The translations under genes were made by a program, and so were the position numbers. Shown one piece after another: positions 11,440-23,755 of a stretch of DNA of 64,000 nucleotides (position 1 is the first letter of the stretch; every line of letters begins with the position of its first letter). Location: contig NC_133537.1 of the NCBI RefSeq assembly GCF_048544455.1, positions 153,834,058 through 153,898,057 on the forward strand, given 5' to 3'. The stretch is from Silene latifolia (Eukaryota; Streptophyta; Magnoliopsida; Caryophyllales; Caryophyllaceae). The notes beneath the pieces are model-generated. The model saw only the letters and a program-made list of their open reading frames with translations. It ran no database searches and was not told the origin of the DNA.

Positions 11440-11852
11440 TGTAACACCCGCAAAATTCTCATTTTGACATTTAAAATTTATTAAACCGTTTAATCACTTT
11501 ATTATATATTTTTGAATTATTCAATTTAATTAATTTTATGTCAAACACGATTTTTATAAACGAATTATATAAAAGCTCTTTATAAAAATACGTATTATTA
11601 AATTATATTCTTAAGGCATAATTTATATAAGAAATTATGTATACATATTTTTGGTCGGACAATGATAGTGACAATAATAATAATAATATTTTCCGTCTAG
11701 CTTTAGACCGTCACATTTCCACTTGTGAGACTAATCTTTTCTCAACCTATCCTATATCGACAACGCATATACCTACTCACCCCCACACTCTACTTTTACA
11801 TAAATATATTTATATATTATTATATATTATATTTTTTATATTATCATTTTTA

Positions 11853-11888
<36 letters not shown>

Positions 11889-11976
11889 TATTATTATTAT
11901 TATTATTATTATTGTAATTATTATTATTGTAATTATTATTATTGTAATTATTATTATTGTAATTATTATTATTGTA

Positions 11977-12033
<57 letters not shown>

Positions 12034-14922
12034 GTGGGTGTGATTGTTGCATTCAGCGAACCCCACCCCCTGCATTCCTCTTTCTTTCTTTCTTTCTCGT
12101 CTTCGTATTCCTTTCAAAAATATAACAGCAACAACACCAAAACAACAAAGACCGTACGCCATTTTTGAGTCGACCTTCAAACTCAGATTTCTCCCTCATT
12201 TCTCAGCCTTTTTCCTTAATTCTTGCTCCATTCTCCTCCTTATTTCCCCCTTCATCTTTCAAGGTAATAAAGTCTCATTTTTGTGACGGTTTCGTTTTTC
12301 GCCGTCTTATAAAAGTTTCGATTTTTGCCTCAATCCTTTCTTTTTCTTGCCCTTTCATGAAGGATTTGAAGACCTGGAGCAGTTGAGTCGGAAATCGTGC
12401 TCATTGAGAAAGTTATAAGGTAACGGTGATAGGTTACTCGACAAATGTCGAATTTACTTGTTAATATGTCGATTTTTGTGTTGATTTTCGTGTGTTGGAT
12501 GTTCTGTTGCGGAAAAGCTTCACTCTTTAGGAAATTTCCGCATTAATTTCGTTTGAAACCGTAAATTTTGTTGTGTAAATTTCAGCTTGGCCATGTCTTA
12601 ATTATCGTCTTAACCCGACTCGGTTTTGGGCTGCTTAGGCGTGGAAACAGAGTGCAATGGTACTGTTTTTGGGATGGAGTTTGGGGTTGTGTGAGCGGTT
12701 GTTGTGGACAGTCGAGTGGTGGCATGTCACGGCTTGCTTAGGCCTGCATTGGCTGTTTTTCACGGCTGCTATCAGTCCGTCTTGCAGGTTACTTGAATAC
12801 CTTTTGGTCGGTTTTTTCAGGTTGTACATGGTTGTTGTGGGCGACCGTGTGTAAGGTATTATAGGACTGTTTTGGGTTGTGTTGGGGGATGGCAAGGCCG
12901 TGGGTGTGGATAGACTAAATGGTGGTTGGTGGGTGGCCTGTCACGGCCTGGTTTGGACCCGTTTTAGTGTTCGTTTCGCAGGTTGTCTATGGATTGTTTT
13001 GGGACGGGAATGAGGCGTGAGTTAGTGTCGTATCAGACTGTTTTAAGACAGAAAACATGGTGTTCTTAGACGCTATACACGGGCTATTTTAGTGGGTACA
13101 TGGCGGTTAAATTATATGGTAAAATCAATGTGCATTTCTGTCTCAAGTATGATCAAGAACTGGCCTTGTGGTTTACATGTACTGCTATTTTGGGCCCGTC
13201 ATATTCATTTATTTGGGAACGTCATATTCATTTAATTGGACTTGTGTTTCTTGTTTTCCTCTTTCTTTGCCTTAGTAATTTTATAAAGCATTAGTTGGTC
13301 TCACTTTGTCTTATTTGTTGGACTTACATGATTAAATGATTTGGGCCAACCTTATGCTTAGTAGTAGGCTCATGAAGGAGTTACTTGTGTGGATTTTCAT
13401 TTTTATCCGTAAATTTTTTATAACGTAAATTTTTCATTACCGCTCGTTATATTTTATTTGAATGACATGTTTCCATTTTAATATGAGTCCAATGTAAATA
13501 TCCATGCCTTGTGTGTAGTAAATGGTTTATCTTACAATTGAGTCAATTATAATTGAATGCTTATTTTGCTTATTATAAATGGTTCATTTCCGTCTATTTG
13601 CATTTTTATTCAAGTGACAAGTAGTGAAGAAATCGATTACTTGTTTACATTCATGAATATAATTTGGCGTGAAATGTCTTATTTAGATTATCATTGGCTT
13701 ATTTGATTAGTAGTCTCTTTCCAAGTTGATTCGTATCGCTTGGTTGAGTCGTATTCGTTTGATAATGCCTTTATGCTATACCGTATTGCTTGACTTATCT
13801 TTACGCCTCTTTGATGACTCCCCGCGATTGTGGGTTCTCGATTTCCGATTTAGGGTTCGGGTCTTGGATGCGGACTGTCCTGCCGCATGTCGAATCGGGA
13901 ACTCTGCTGTCCCGAGAGTCTGGCCAGATTTAGACTAGGACTGAGTCTTGGGAGTACCATTGTCGTCCTACCAGGGGAATTATATTTTGATATATGAGTA
14001 GTAAAGGTCTTGCTTGGTTTTCGATATTGGTATTTATCTTTCAAGGTAAGAGTTATGCCTTGTGTTGTTTGTCATGGTCCTATCAGATACTAGGGGTGAG
14101 CTATAAGCCCTCTAGTTGCGATATGATCGTCGGGATTGATGTTCCCACCCTTTCTTATGGTGAAATGCAAGCCATAAGTATGAATGTGACATTAGTAGCC
14201 ACGTCCCGTGCAATGTTTGCTAAGTGGTTTTCCAAATAATGGCTATGATTTCTATTCTTGTAGTTTGCATTGGTTGATCTCTTACTTAAATGTTCCACAT
14301 GATTCGGATTCTAATCTAATACCTATGTTGTAGTCCCTAGAAATGCGTGCCTTTTTTTTTTATAAATGATCGTATTCTTGTCTTTCATATTATTTAATTG
14401 TCTCATGTGAGTAGTTTAATCGTTATCATGCTAATGTTGATCTATCTCGTTCTATCTCATTAAATTGCTATGTTTAAATATAAACTTGATATTCATATCT
14501 TTTGTAAGTATCTTACATGAATTACCTGTTTCAGTTCTTTGTTATGTTCATTTCGACAATTTGTGGCTGGGAGAACCTTGAGTTACTCCCCACTGACTGT
14601 GGCGTTCACGTTTACATGAATGACAGGTATTAGTGGTGCATTCATGGGGTGAAGACATGTGTGAGCTAGCGAGCACTTTGGCCTTGTAGTCGGTTTATTA
14701 GGATTGATTAGACTCACCTTTTATTGTATTGTCATTCGAGGGATATATTTTCCCTCACCTTGACTATCACGTTTGTATAATTTAATCTTTATTTCCCCAA
14801 TCCTTTATCTGCGTTTTAGATTTTAATGAACCCGCGCTTTAAATTTTAAAAGTTTCAAAAATTTCCTAATTTACGCTTGAATTTTATAAGTTATAATTTC
14901 CGCGTTTTCGCGGGGTGTCACA
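11440..14922 (+). repeat. Solo chromovirus-type LTR (3483 bp) nested in the G1 LTR
   Basis: Ends form an inverted pair: TGTAACACCCGC at the left and GCGGGGTGTCACA at the right, typical of Tekay/Del-like chromovirus LTRs. No PBS, PPT or coding sequence adjoins it, and the G1 LTR resumes on both sides, so it is a solo LTR. Flanking five-mers (ATTGT left, TTGAT right) do not match, so the target duplication is mutated or the end call is a base or two off. It includes a large ATT microsatellite and GGCCGTG-rich patches. No genes are seen in it. Confidence 0.7.
11848..12033. repeat. ATT microsatellite with a 15-bp higher-order unit
   Basis: Runs of ATT flank five copies of a 15-base unit ending in GTA (about 11900-11980). 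The long Tyr-, Ile- and Asn-rich readings across it in three frames are products of the repeat, not proteins. Confidence 0.95.
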
Positions 14923-15974
14923 TTGATCATCAAGTTCAAGTTAAGTTTTAATCAAGTTTGGATAATATTAATCAAGTTGTATTTCCTCAATTCAATATTA
15001 ATTAAATATTAATTTCTCTTTAATCATCCAAGTGTTCTTAGATTTAGTTGGGTAATTGAAAGACTATTTGGGGTTTATTGAAGACTTGATAACTCTTCAT
15101 CATTAATCAAGTGTTCTTCTATTATTCTTTGCTTATTATTTGGATCATCCTTAAGTTGGTATAATCTCTTTTGCCCTTTGCTTAATTAATTATTGCTTTA
15201 CTCATTCACTATGTTTAACCTTGTTAATATGATTAACACCCCTATTAGCATGTTTACCATGACCATGAGTGAGTAGTCTTCTAGCTAGGGTTAATGGGGG
15301 ATTAGGGGAATTAAAACATGGGGTAGATCCATACTTAATCTAATATTCTTTCATAAGATTGCTTGCTTGTTGTAGTTTCAATTATGCACATGTTATGCTT
15401 GATGAATTGCTTGATTGACAACCTTGCATGAGTCTCTTATCCAGTCAACAAGACTTGTAAGATATAAACTAACTAAGGCTTGTTAGACCATGAATATAGT
15501 TGAATAGGAAGAAACTAACTCGACTTGTAGGTGTTGTACAGTCTTGACCGACTCAGCTCCGGGACCCAAATCTTCCTAGGAATTGTAAGACATAAAATAA
15601 CTCGATTCCACCACAACAATAATTTGCTTGCATCTATGTAAACATGTTTGTATGATCACCACCATGAATCCCCTATAAACCCATGATACCCTAGTGCCTT
15701 AATAAATTGTTTACAAACCCCTATTTGCTTATTTGCTCTGTTTTGCTTTCATATCTTTACATTTCATTTTTAAGTAGATTAGTTTACAACCCTCAATCTC
15801 AACCCAATTTGTGACACCCTAAGACATAGCTCTCTACAACCGATAACTTAATTCAATACCCGTCCTTTGGGATCCGACCTTTACTTGCTACTCTACTAAG
15901 AGAAGTTAGTTAAGATTATAAATATTGTTTTAATTGGTTAGTTTAGACGACAAAGCCTTAAACCGTATCAAAAA

Positions 15975-15992
15975 TGGCACCGTTGCCGGGGA
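15975..15992 (+). other. Primer-binding site (tRNA-Asp) of G1
   Basis: TGGCACCGTTGCCGGGGA, one mismatch from the complement of the plant tRNA-Asp 3' end used by Athila-type elements. It is four bases after the LTR end. Confidence 0.9.
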
Positions 15993-16106
15993 CGGTGTTC
16001 AATTTAATTGTTATCATTCGGTTTTTTGAGTTGTGTCTTTCTTAACCTTGGGGAAGTCAAACTCCTCAAGGTAGTTTTAATTGTTTTCTAGTTGTTCACT
16101 TTTTGC

Positions 16107-19100
16107 ATGACTAGGAGATCACGAGGTAGACCTTTGCCTATTGATCCCGAGATTGAAAGAACCTTGACCAACATTAGAAGAACCGTTAGAGGGAATTCAA
16201 CAAGTTTGGGTATTGGAGAACTTGTGGACATTGGTGTTGTCCAATCGGATAGTATTGAGTTTACCAACCCTTTTGCAAGAGAAGGAGAGGAGAACCCAAT
16301 TCAAAACCAACCACAAAATCAACCCACAATTCCTAAATTTTCATCTCAATCCGTACCAACCGAAGAGAACCTAACAAATGGTACTCCTACACAACCTCAC
16401 TTAACCGGTAATTTCATTGCCAAATCAGTATTCATACAATTAGTTGAGAGAAGCCAATTTGGGGGGATGCCTAGTGAAGATCCTCATCTACATATGGAGA
16501 CTTTTTGTGACTATTGTGATGCAATTTCTCAAACCGGGGTAACTCAAGATCAAATTCGATGGATGTTGTTTCCTTTTTCCTTGATCGGAGCCGCAAAGAA
16601 ATGGTTAAAGAGCCTAGATAAGGCTACCCTTGGAATTGATTCATGGAAGAAGTTAGCACTTGCCTTCTACAATAAGTTATATCCTCCGGAGAAGACTAAC
16701 ATGTTGAGAGCCCAAATCACCAGGTTCAAGCAAAGAGATGAGGAGTCTCTATATGAGGCTTGGGAGAGATTCAAGAATACATGTCTCTATTGTTCTCATC
16801 ATGCACTAAGTGAATAGTTCCTTGTTCAACAATTTTGGAATGGCTTATATGAAGATTCGAGAAATGTGCTCAACATGGGTTCTAATGGAAGATTGACCGA
16901 GGTTGATTTCAACCAAACATGGGCTAAGCTCGAAGAAATGACAGATCATGACTCTCAATATAGTAGGCCAAGAAAAGCTACTAGGGGAGGGAAGCATGAA
17001 GTGGACTCCATCACACAATTGGGCGCCCAACTAAGTGCTTATATTGACACCATAAACTTTAAGTTTGAGAAAGCCATGGCCAAGCTTGATGAAGCCTCTC
17101 AATCACCCAAACAACATGTCAATGCCATGATGGCAACATCTTCAATCCCAAATGGAGTGTCTGAGAGTTGTGGAACCTTGGGACATGATCAACACGAATG
17201 TAGGGGAACAAGTGAACAAGTGAATGCTTTCCAAGCATACAAAAATGGTACCCCTTATTCCAACTATTACAATGAGAATACCAAATTCCACCAAAACCTC
17301 TCATACAAGAGCCACAATGTCCAAAACCCTCAACCCACATACGCACCCCCTTCGATGAGAAATCCTACTCAAAGACCATACTACAATCAACCCAATGACC
17401 AAGCTTTCGATGTTAAAAAAGCGGTCCTCCAAATGCAAACGAGCCAACAAGATTTTTTTGCTCAAATGCAAAGGGATAGCCAAGCCAAAGACACTACCAT
17501 CATCAATATCCTTGTTCACACTAAGATGTTAGAGACTCAATTGTCTTAATTGGCCTCTTCTAGCTCCTAAGGAGAAAAGGGACAATTACCTCCTCAAGGT
17601 AATCCTCCTACAATATATGAGACCATCAATGCTATCCGCTTGAGGAGTGGTACCAGATATAGGGGACCAACGATGCCAATTGAAGAAGATATTGTCGAGG
17701 AGAGTGACAAACAAAGTGATGTGATTGAACCATTGAGGAGAAATCCTAAGGTGGTAGAGACAACTACCAATGACTCATCAAAGAAGAGAAATGAAGAGAA
17801 GGCCAAAGAAGTTGAGAAAGAGCCTATTGTGATTAGACTCCCATTCCCAAGTCGCTAAGCCAATCCCAAGCTTGATGAGCAACTTGGAAATTTCATGGAG
17901 ATTGTGAATAACTTAGAGGTTTTTATACCATTCACGGAGCTAATCAACCATGTTCCGGCCTATACAAAATACATGAAGGATATCCTTACCAAGAAGAGGT
18001 CCATAAGGAAGTTGGAAACCATTGCTTTTGCGGAAGTATGTAGTGCAATTATTCAAGGGAACTTCCCCCCTAAGCTCAAAGATCCGTGAAGCTTCTCCAT
18101 TCCATGTACCATTGGTGATACCACAATCAACAGGGCACTATGTGATAAGGTGCAGGTGTGTGTGTTATGCCATATTCGGTATGTGAAAGACTAGGGGTGG
18201 GAGAGCTCAAGTGCACCAACATGACCTTACAAATTGCGGAGCAGACAACAAAGAAACCACTAGGGGTATGGGAAGATGTGCCCGTGAGAGTTGAAAAGTT
18301 TTTCATACCGGTAGACTTTTTCATTGTTGATATGGAGGAAGATTCCAACATTCCAATCATTCTAAGAAGACCATTCCTACACACCGCCAGAGCGATGATC
18401 GATGTGAAACATGGAGAGCTCACACTTGAAGTAGGTGATGAAACAATCACCTTCAATCTTGATAAGACTATGAGAGCTCCAAACTTGTTTGAACCATGCT
18501 TCATGGTTGATCACTATATCTCAGCAGGGTGATAAGAAGAAGATGGAACCTCCATTCAAAGAACAAGGGAAAGAAAGAAATTTCAAATAAAAGGGCAAAG
18601 ACACACCACCCAATTGGACGAAAGCCATTTATGATGTTGAAATGGCTCTATTCGGAGAGCATGGAATTTTTCATAACAAGAATGCGAGCTTTCAAAGCTC
18701 ACCCATGACAAGTATAGAGGGAGGCCTCATTGGCCATGATAACAAAGAAGGAGAGTTGCTATTGTCAACTCATGATCCACCCAACATAGGGAAAGAAGCA
18801 AGAGAAGTATGTGGTCTATGGGATGACGAGTTTGAAGGACTTGTTAACTCATACATTGGGAATGCTATGACTCTAGACCAAGGCTATATAGACCCTTGTC
18901 ACCTCTATGACTCGGACTGCTACATGAATAAAGACAACAATGTGCCAAGGTCTATGCAAGATCTCTATCATGACGATGAACAAGCATTTGACTACTTATT
19001 CAAGGCGTTGAGGAACATCAACAACGTCCTTGCTTTACCCCCTCGACACCTCTCAAGAGAAGGAGAGTATGGTGGAGTCCTCCCTCAACCACCATTTTTA

Positions 19101-19118
19101 AATATTCTAACCTCTTAA
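16107..19118 (+). pseudogene. G1 gag-protease (degenerate)
   Basis: The start is chosen at ATG 16107 (MTRRSRG), aligned with MSRRSED in G2. The Gag core (about 16440-16900) reads HMETFCDYCDAIS, RWMLFPFSLIGAAKKWL, LYEAWERFK and QQFWNGLYEDSR, as in the retrotransposon gag domain. The zinc knuckle is altered: CGTLGHDQHEC keeps C-H-C, but the first Cys is a Ser-Glu-Ser context. The frame stays open to 18089 apart from stops at 16815 (Trp in G2), about 17547 and 18087. A frameshift near 18150 destroys the protease DLGAS site, still readable in G2. The rest of the retropepsin (FFIVDMEEDSNIPIIL.RPFLHTA) is at 18290-18390 in another frame. A second shift precedes the C-terminal piece 18642-19118 (WDDEFEGL, DLYHDDEQAFDYLFKALRNINN). 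No polymerase follows. Confidence 0.8.
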
Positions 19119-20005
19119 CTTGCATTTTATTTAACTTGTGCATTACTCAATTTTTTTGCATTGCATTTTACATGCTTTGTTTGACAAATTTGTGTAACAT
19201 GAGAGTAAGTGAGGGAGGGATTTTAATGTTCCTCAAATATGTAGTGTTTGAGGATCAAGTGTGGGGAAACACATGCCTAGGCTAATCAAGCCTTTGTAGT
19301 GCAACCCATATCGAAATGACAAAGAATTGAAGAAGAGTTGATGCGGGAAGAAGATCCCCACGAGCAGACCTGAGCTCGTGGGGGCTGGAACAAAGGCACG
19401 GGTGAAAAATTTGCTCTGGAGAAGAATATGCCCGAGCCGACAGTAACCTGAGCGTCCCTCAGCTCAGGTTAAATTGGCAAATTTTGCACTGGACAGAAAT
19501 CTGCCCGTCCCAAGCTCGAGACGAGCGTCCCAGCAAAAAATCGCCCGACTTATCATCAGGACGGCCGTCCCCAGAGCCAAATAAGTTCCTAAATTTCCAC
19601 TGTCCAAAAATCTGCCCGTCCCGACCCCAAGACGCCCGTCCCTACCTGCTACATAAACAAAACACGGGACTCACACTTCATTTCATTTCATTTCCTTTCT
19701 TCAAACACAAAGCATAATAATTTCCCTCACTTCAACCTTCAATCCCCTCATCTAAAAACACTATTTTCTCATCCAAATTCACCACAATCAAATCCAAACT
19801 TGCTCAAATCAAAAACAAATCACTCCTTTATCAACAATAAGACCATTCAAACATCAATTTCTTCACAAAATCAATCAAATTTTTTAGGGTTAGGTGAAAA
19901 TTCAAAATTCCCAATTTGATTGAGCATCCAATTGAAATTAGAGGAAGAAATGAGGATTCAAGCATAAACTTTGTTTGTTGATACTAATTTGAAAGGAAAA
20001 TAGAC
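19119..20005 (+). other. G1 non-coding inter-ORF leader where pol would be expected
   Basis: It contains a PPT-like GTGTGGGGAAA (about 19259) followed by CCTAGGCTAATCAAGCC, a block shared with G2 at about 50996. Then comes a CpG-rich motif cluster (19340-19650), then AC-rich, T-poor sequence leading to the second ORF. I see no RT, RNase H or integrase remnant. Confidence 0.7.
19340..19650. repeat. CpG-rich GAGCGTCC/GCCCGTCC motif cluster (G1 internal)
   Basis: Irregularly spaced GCCCGTCCC, GAGCGTCCC, AGACGAGCGTCC and CGGCCGTCCCC words in a strongly AT-rich setting. Related words sit in the G1 LTR at 11190-11310. See the corresponding G2 cluster at 51110-51500. Confidence 0.75.
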
Positions 20006-21571
20006 GTGGCAAGGACAAAATAAGGCAACAAGGCAACAAAAACACCAATTTTATCCAAGAGACAACAAGCTATTGCATCAAAGGCATTGGTCTTCGCTCA
20101 ACAAAGGGAGCAAGCTTTGGAAACCGTTAATGCTATCGAGGAAGCTACTACTTCTATCCTGGAGGTGGAACAATTGAAAAACTATTCGGAGGTAACTTTC
20201 ATTTCCGATAAGCATAGGCTTGCATTCGAATCCCTAGCCAAGAAAAATATTTTAGCTACTAAATTTGTATGTCAAGATGCTTTGGGTAAATTGGGTGTCC
20301 TTGAGCAAACAAAGGCATTCTTCGAGTCTATGGGGTTATCCACCCTCTTTGAAATGAATGAGTTAACATACCCCTCTTAGACATTGGAATTTATTAGTTC
20401 CTTGAGAGAGTATAGAATTGAGACTCGAGATTATGTCGAATTCCGCCTCGAAAAAAAGAGTAGAACAATGCATAAAAGTGATTTCGGTAAAGTGTTTGGG
20501 CTTAAGGATGATAATCGATTCATCAAGAAGCCTTTGGAGTTTGATGCCAAGCCTCTTTGGCAAGCTATCACTGGTCGTGAGTTCACTACTTTACGGGAAT
20601 GCCATGCCTTGTACATTCAACATCTGGGTATTAGGTATTGGCACACATTCGTGGCTAACACTTTGATTGCTAGAAAGGAAGCCAATCACTTGACCGAATT
20701 AGACTTTGTCTACCTTGAGTCCTTTTTGAATGTTGGTGGGAAGTCCAAAAGTGAGTGCAATATTCTGAAACTATTGATCAAGTGATGGTTGGACATTGAT
20801 AATGGGAAAGATGGCGCGGCTTTCATTGTTAATGGAGGCTTGGTGACAAGATTGGCAAAGCACTTTAGCCCGGATTTCAACAAAGACAACACTTACAAAT
20901 CAGTTAAAGTAAGCAACCCTCTTGATATAAGCAATTTGATCCATTAATTTCTATGAGTCAAGCATGAAAACTTAGACCAAAAGTATGAGTGGCTCATCAA
21001 GGATGCCAATTCCATTGTATTGCCAAGCAAGATTTGTCGCATCTCCACCCACCAAACCAACTACCTTATTCCCTTTTCCGAAACTGTCGAGCGCATCATC
21101 AAGCAACAACAAATTCCAAGTGAAGAGCCCTCCTCCTCCATTGTTACACCACCATATCCCTCTGCCTACCACGAGTTCAAACCGAGTAATGTTATGGCGG
21201 GCAATGAATATTTGACACAATTAATGCAACATATGCATAAGGAAGCATATAATGATCCGGTGAATGCCTACTACGCCTAATATTCACCTCTCTACCATCT
21301 TGCTAGGCAAAGACACCTTGATCCTTCGAGTTCTTTGCCAAATTGGATGGATAAGAAAGTGTTCTTTCCTAATGCTTCTCAAGATGAAGAAAGGGATGAT
21401 CGGGAAACAAGGAGAGAGGAGGATGAAGATGATGAGAGCGTGGAAGGTAGAGGGTGTTGCCATGATGAAGAATGTGAAGAGAAAAGTTCTAGTTCTAGTG
21501 AAGAAGATGTTGGTGAAACCTCCGGTTCCATGAAGGTAGATGATTATGATGTCGTGATGAGCGATAATTGA
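20006..21571 (+). pseudogene. G1 second ORF: ATHILA ORF-1-like plant retrotransposon protein
   Basis: One continuous frame of 521 codons with no indel. The start codon is GTG (20006) where G2 has ATG. Nonsense codons are at 20378, 20783, about 20945 and 21278. Recognisable blocks: SEVTFISDKHRLAFESLAKK, FFESMGLSTLFEMNELTYP, LEFISSLREYRIE, FGKVFGL, LWQAITGREFT, GIRYWHTFVANTLIARKEA, TELDFVYLESFLN, AAFIVNGGLVTRLAKHF, then YLIPFSETVERIIKQQQ and an acidic tail rich in Asp, Glu and Ser. The order and spacing resemble the ATHILA ORF-1 / putative plant transposon protein families found in Athila/Tat retrotransposons. The biochemical role is not known to me. It lies after gag-protease and not after pol. 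Confidence 0.65.
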
Positions 21572-23339
21572 TGGTTGACAAGGCATGAAGGAAGACATCA
21601 CAATGTGGGGTTTATGGCTTACACTAGTATTAACCTATTCCATTGTGAGTCTCCTACCCTTCCTTTTGCCTTGTTTTTGTCTCATGTTTCTATAACGTGT
21701 ATACTTTTTAACTTGTATCATTTAGAGAGTCACTTTAGACTCTTGGTAGTTTTGAGTTTGGAGTCCTAGCACCACTCAAAGGACTCCCACCTTAGTCACA
21801 TTGAGGTGTCTTTCTTTTTGGTCCCACTACAAAGAATCCAAAATGACAAATTTCATTCATGCATTGCATTTCATGCCTTATGAATGAACTTCCCTTCTTT
21901 TTGCACTAACAATAGTGTTTTGTCCGGTTTGGGCAAGTTCACTCATAGGGACTGCGAGTTAATCTAAATTAGCTCTCCGAACAATAGAAAGCATGCATCA
22001 TATAGTTTAGCTTAGTTTGCATCACTTCTATATATTTATCACATGTAAATTTTTCACATATAATTTGCATTTAGTGTAGAATCATACATCATTTCGTTGC
22101 ATTTGCACAATTTCCCATTGTATTTTCCATTGGGACAATGTCCATTCTAAGTGTGGGGATGGGGAATTCGCACCCTATCTAACTAAAAAATTCAAAAAAT
22201 GATAAAAATTTAAAAAATTTAAAAAATTTAAAAAAAACCCAAAAACATGTTCTTCCCTTTTGTAGTGTAGAAATGTATATATTTGTTGTTTGTGTTCACT
22301 CTTATCACATTGGACCGACTACGCCACATTCGAGGTATGAGGAATATGAAGACCGCATGGTATGATCTTTCCAAACCTCCTTTTTCTTCTTATATGTTAA
22401 TGACAATGTGGCTTCTTTTTGCTTGATGGGGTACAAAACAATGTGATTATAGGAGTTGAATTTAGAATATATGGCATACTAGTGATAGTAGCATATGCAT
22501 TAGGTTGTATATATGCTAGTTGCATCATGGCATGTAGTTGCATATTAAGAAAATTTTTGTGAAAATGTCTAGTTGGGAAGCTTGGCAAGTGTATATAGGC
22601 CCTTGTAGATAATTTTTCTCCTTGCGACTTTGTTTGCTAGAATACCCTCAAGACACCCTAGGATGTGCCATACTAGTATCTTTTGACCCATGGACTAAGG
22701 CCTAGTCAAGAGTACCTTGTGGGTGATAACTCCTTGGCTACCGTTTATTCCAAGGTGACCTTTGAGGCCATGCAACCATTCTTTCATTTCTATCATCATG
22801 TTTTGCGAACAAAAAGGTAATGGGCACAATAATATTCAATTTGAGTTCAAGTACCAAAGTGAAAGTCAAAAAGTTTGCAAATTGCATCAATGAAAAGAGG
22901 AGCAAAAATAGCCTCATATGCTTCAATAAAAGTACCCTTGCTACAAAATGGGGTGACTTTGAAAATGTTCAAAAAGAATGAAAAGATTGAAAAATTTGCC
23001 AAGTAGCAAATTGCCAAACATAAAAAAATGGCAAAGAAATGTTGTCAAAAGTCAAATGCCACAAGACATTGGGGGGAAAAATCAAAAGCAAACTACCATT
23101 GTGAAACTCAAAGCATATTGATCCCTTTTATCCATTGATGATCCTTTCTTTGTTGCATGGTGGAGAGGGGACGATCCTTCTTCTTGTCTAGGCAAGAGGG
23201 GGAATTCCGCGATCCTACAGTGTTTCTAACACCATGGGGAGTCTACTCTTGACGAAAGAATTTAACGATTGAGGATAAAAGTAGCCTAGTGTAACACAAC
23301 TTGGAAGTGATTTGTTGGTATCCTTTTGGACTTAGTAAC
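21572..23339 (+). other. G1 3' untranslated region
   Basis: About 1.8 kb colinear with G2 53428-55035. It holds a PPT-like AAGTGTGGGGATGGGGAA (from 22147) after GGGACAATGTCC, an A-rich tract (22185-22240), and blocks such as GACTACGCCACATTCGAG (22317) and GGAAGCTTGGCAAGTGTATA (22577). The short ORFs in it are not conserved as proteins. It is cut at 23339 by the Ogre-like LTR. Confidence 0.75.
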
Positions 23340-23755
23340 TGTGGACATGGGCCACCTACGCCTCGCGCAGCCGCGCGTTGTTGGTTTTGAGGCGGCGGCA
23401 CGTCACCCACGAAACCTTGGTTTGCCAAAGCACGTCATGGGCCGTTACCGATTTGTGAGGCATTGATACCGGTGAAAGGTTGAATAAGCCTGCATTTGTG
23501 GAGTCGCCACCAATTTATTGTGGAAAAATTAGAAACCGTTCGAATACCTCGTGCCATGTCAAGACACAAAGTAATGACATGAATACTAAGAACTCGTTAC
23601 CCTTAGCATTCTATGTCTAGAATGACTCTCGAGATGCCAATGGACACGGATGTCCATAGATAACCGGAGTAAGGGGTGAGGATATGTATCAATAAGTTTA
23701 TTAATTTGAACACCTAATCCCGCCCGCCTCGATAGCGGCCTCTACTAATGATTTG
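23340..23755 (+). repeat. Left inverted arm of the Ogre-like LTR
   Basis: Read in reverse complement it matches 27165-27635 in the same order: GGAGTCGCCACCAA, the TTAGCATTCTATG / AATGACTCTCG block, AGTAAGGGGTGAGG, ACCTAATCCCGCCCGC and GCCTCTA. Identity is high in blocks and poor between them. Confidence 0.8.

Larger units (their letters stand above)
10868..15970 (+). repeat. G1 5' LTR, interrupted by a solo LTR
   Basis: Starts TGATGTAACTCATATTTG and ends CCGTATCA just before the PBS. Without the inserted 11440-14922 it is about 1.62 kb, close to the G2 LTRs (1733 and 1618). A CpG-rich motif patch lies at 11190-11310 (GGACGAGCGTCC at 11228-11239) and a TATAAACA box at 11410-11417. Possible target duplication ACACT at 10863-10867; the partner is not visible. 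Confidence 0.8.
10868..23339 (+). mobile_element. Gypsy element G1 (Athila/Tat-like, no pol), 3' part missing
   Basis: Parts in order: 5' LTR (10868-15970, split by a solo LTR), tRNA-Asp PBS (15975), gag-protease pseudogene (16107-19118), non-coding stretch with a CpG-rich motif cluster, second ORF (20006-21571), long 3' UTR. The 3' UTR stops at 23339 where an Ogre-like LTR begins. Compared with G2 it lacks only about 2 kb, including the PPT and 3' LTR, which may lie right of the window or be lost. No reverse transcriptase, RNase H or integrase sequence is present. Confidence 0.8.

Noticed and set aside
11637..12180. Three long ORFs rich in Tyr, Ile or Asn on both strands
   Set aside because: They are translations of the ATT microsatellite in three frames, inside a solo LTR, with no complexity outside the repeat.
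12635..12895. ORFs on both strands near 12650-12900
   Set aside because: Inside the solo LTR; overlapping ORFs on opposite strands with no similarity to known proteins.
16845..17519. Minus-strand ORFs opposite G1 gag (and similar ones opposite G2 gag and protease)
   Set aside because: They mirror a well-supported Gag-protease frame on the + strand and carry no motif of their own.
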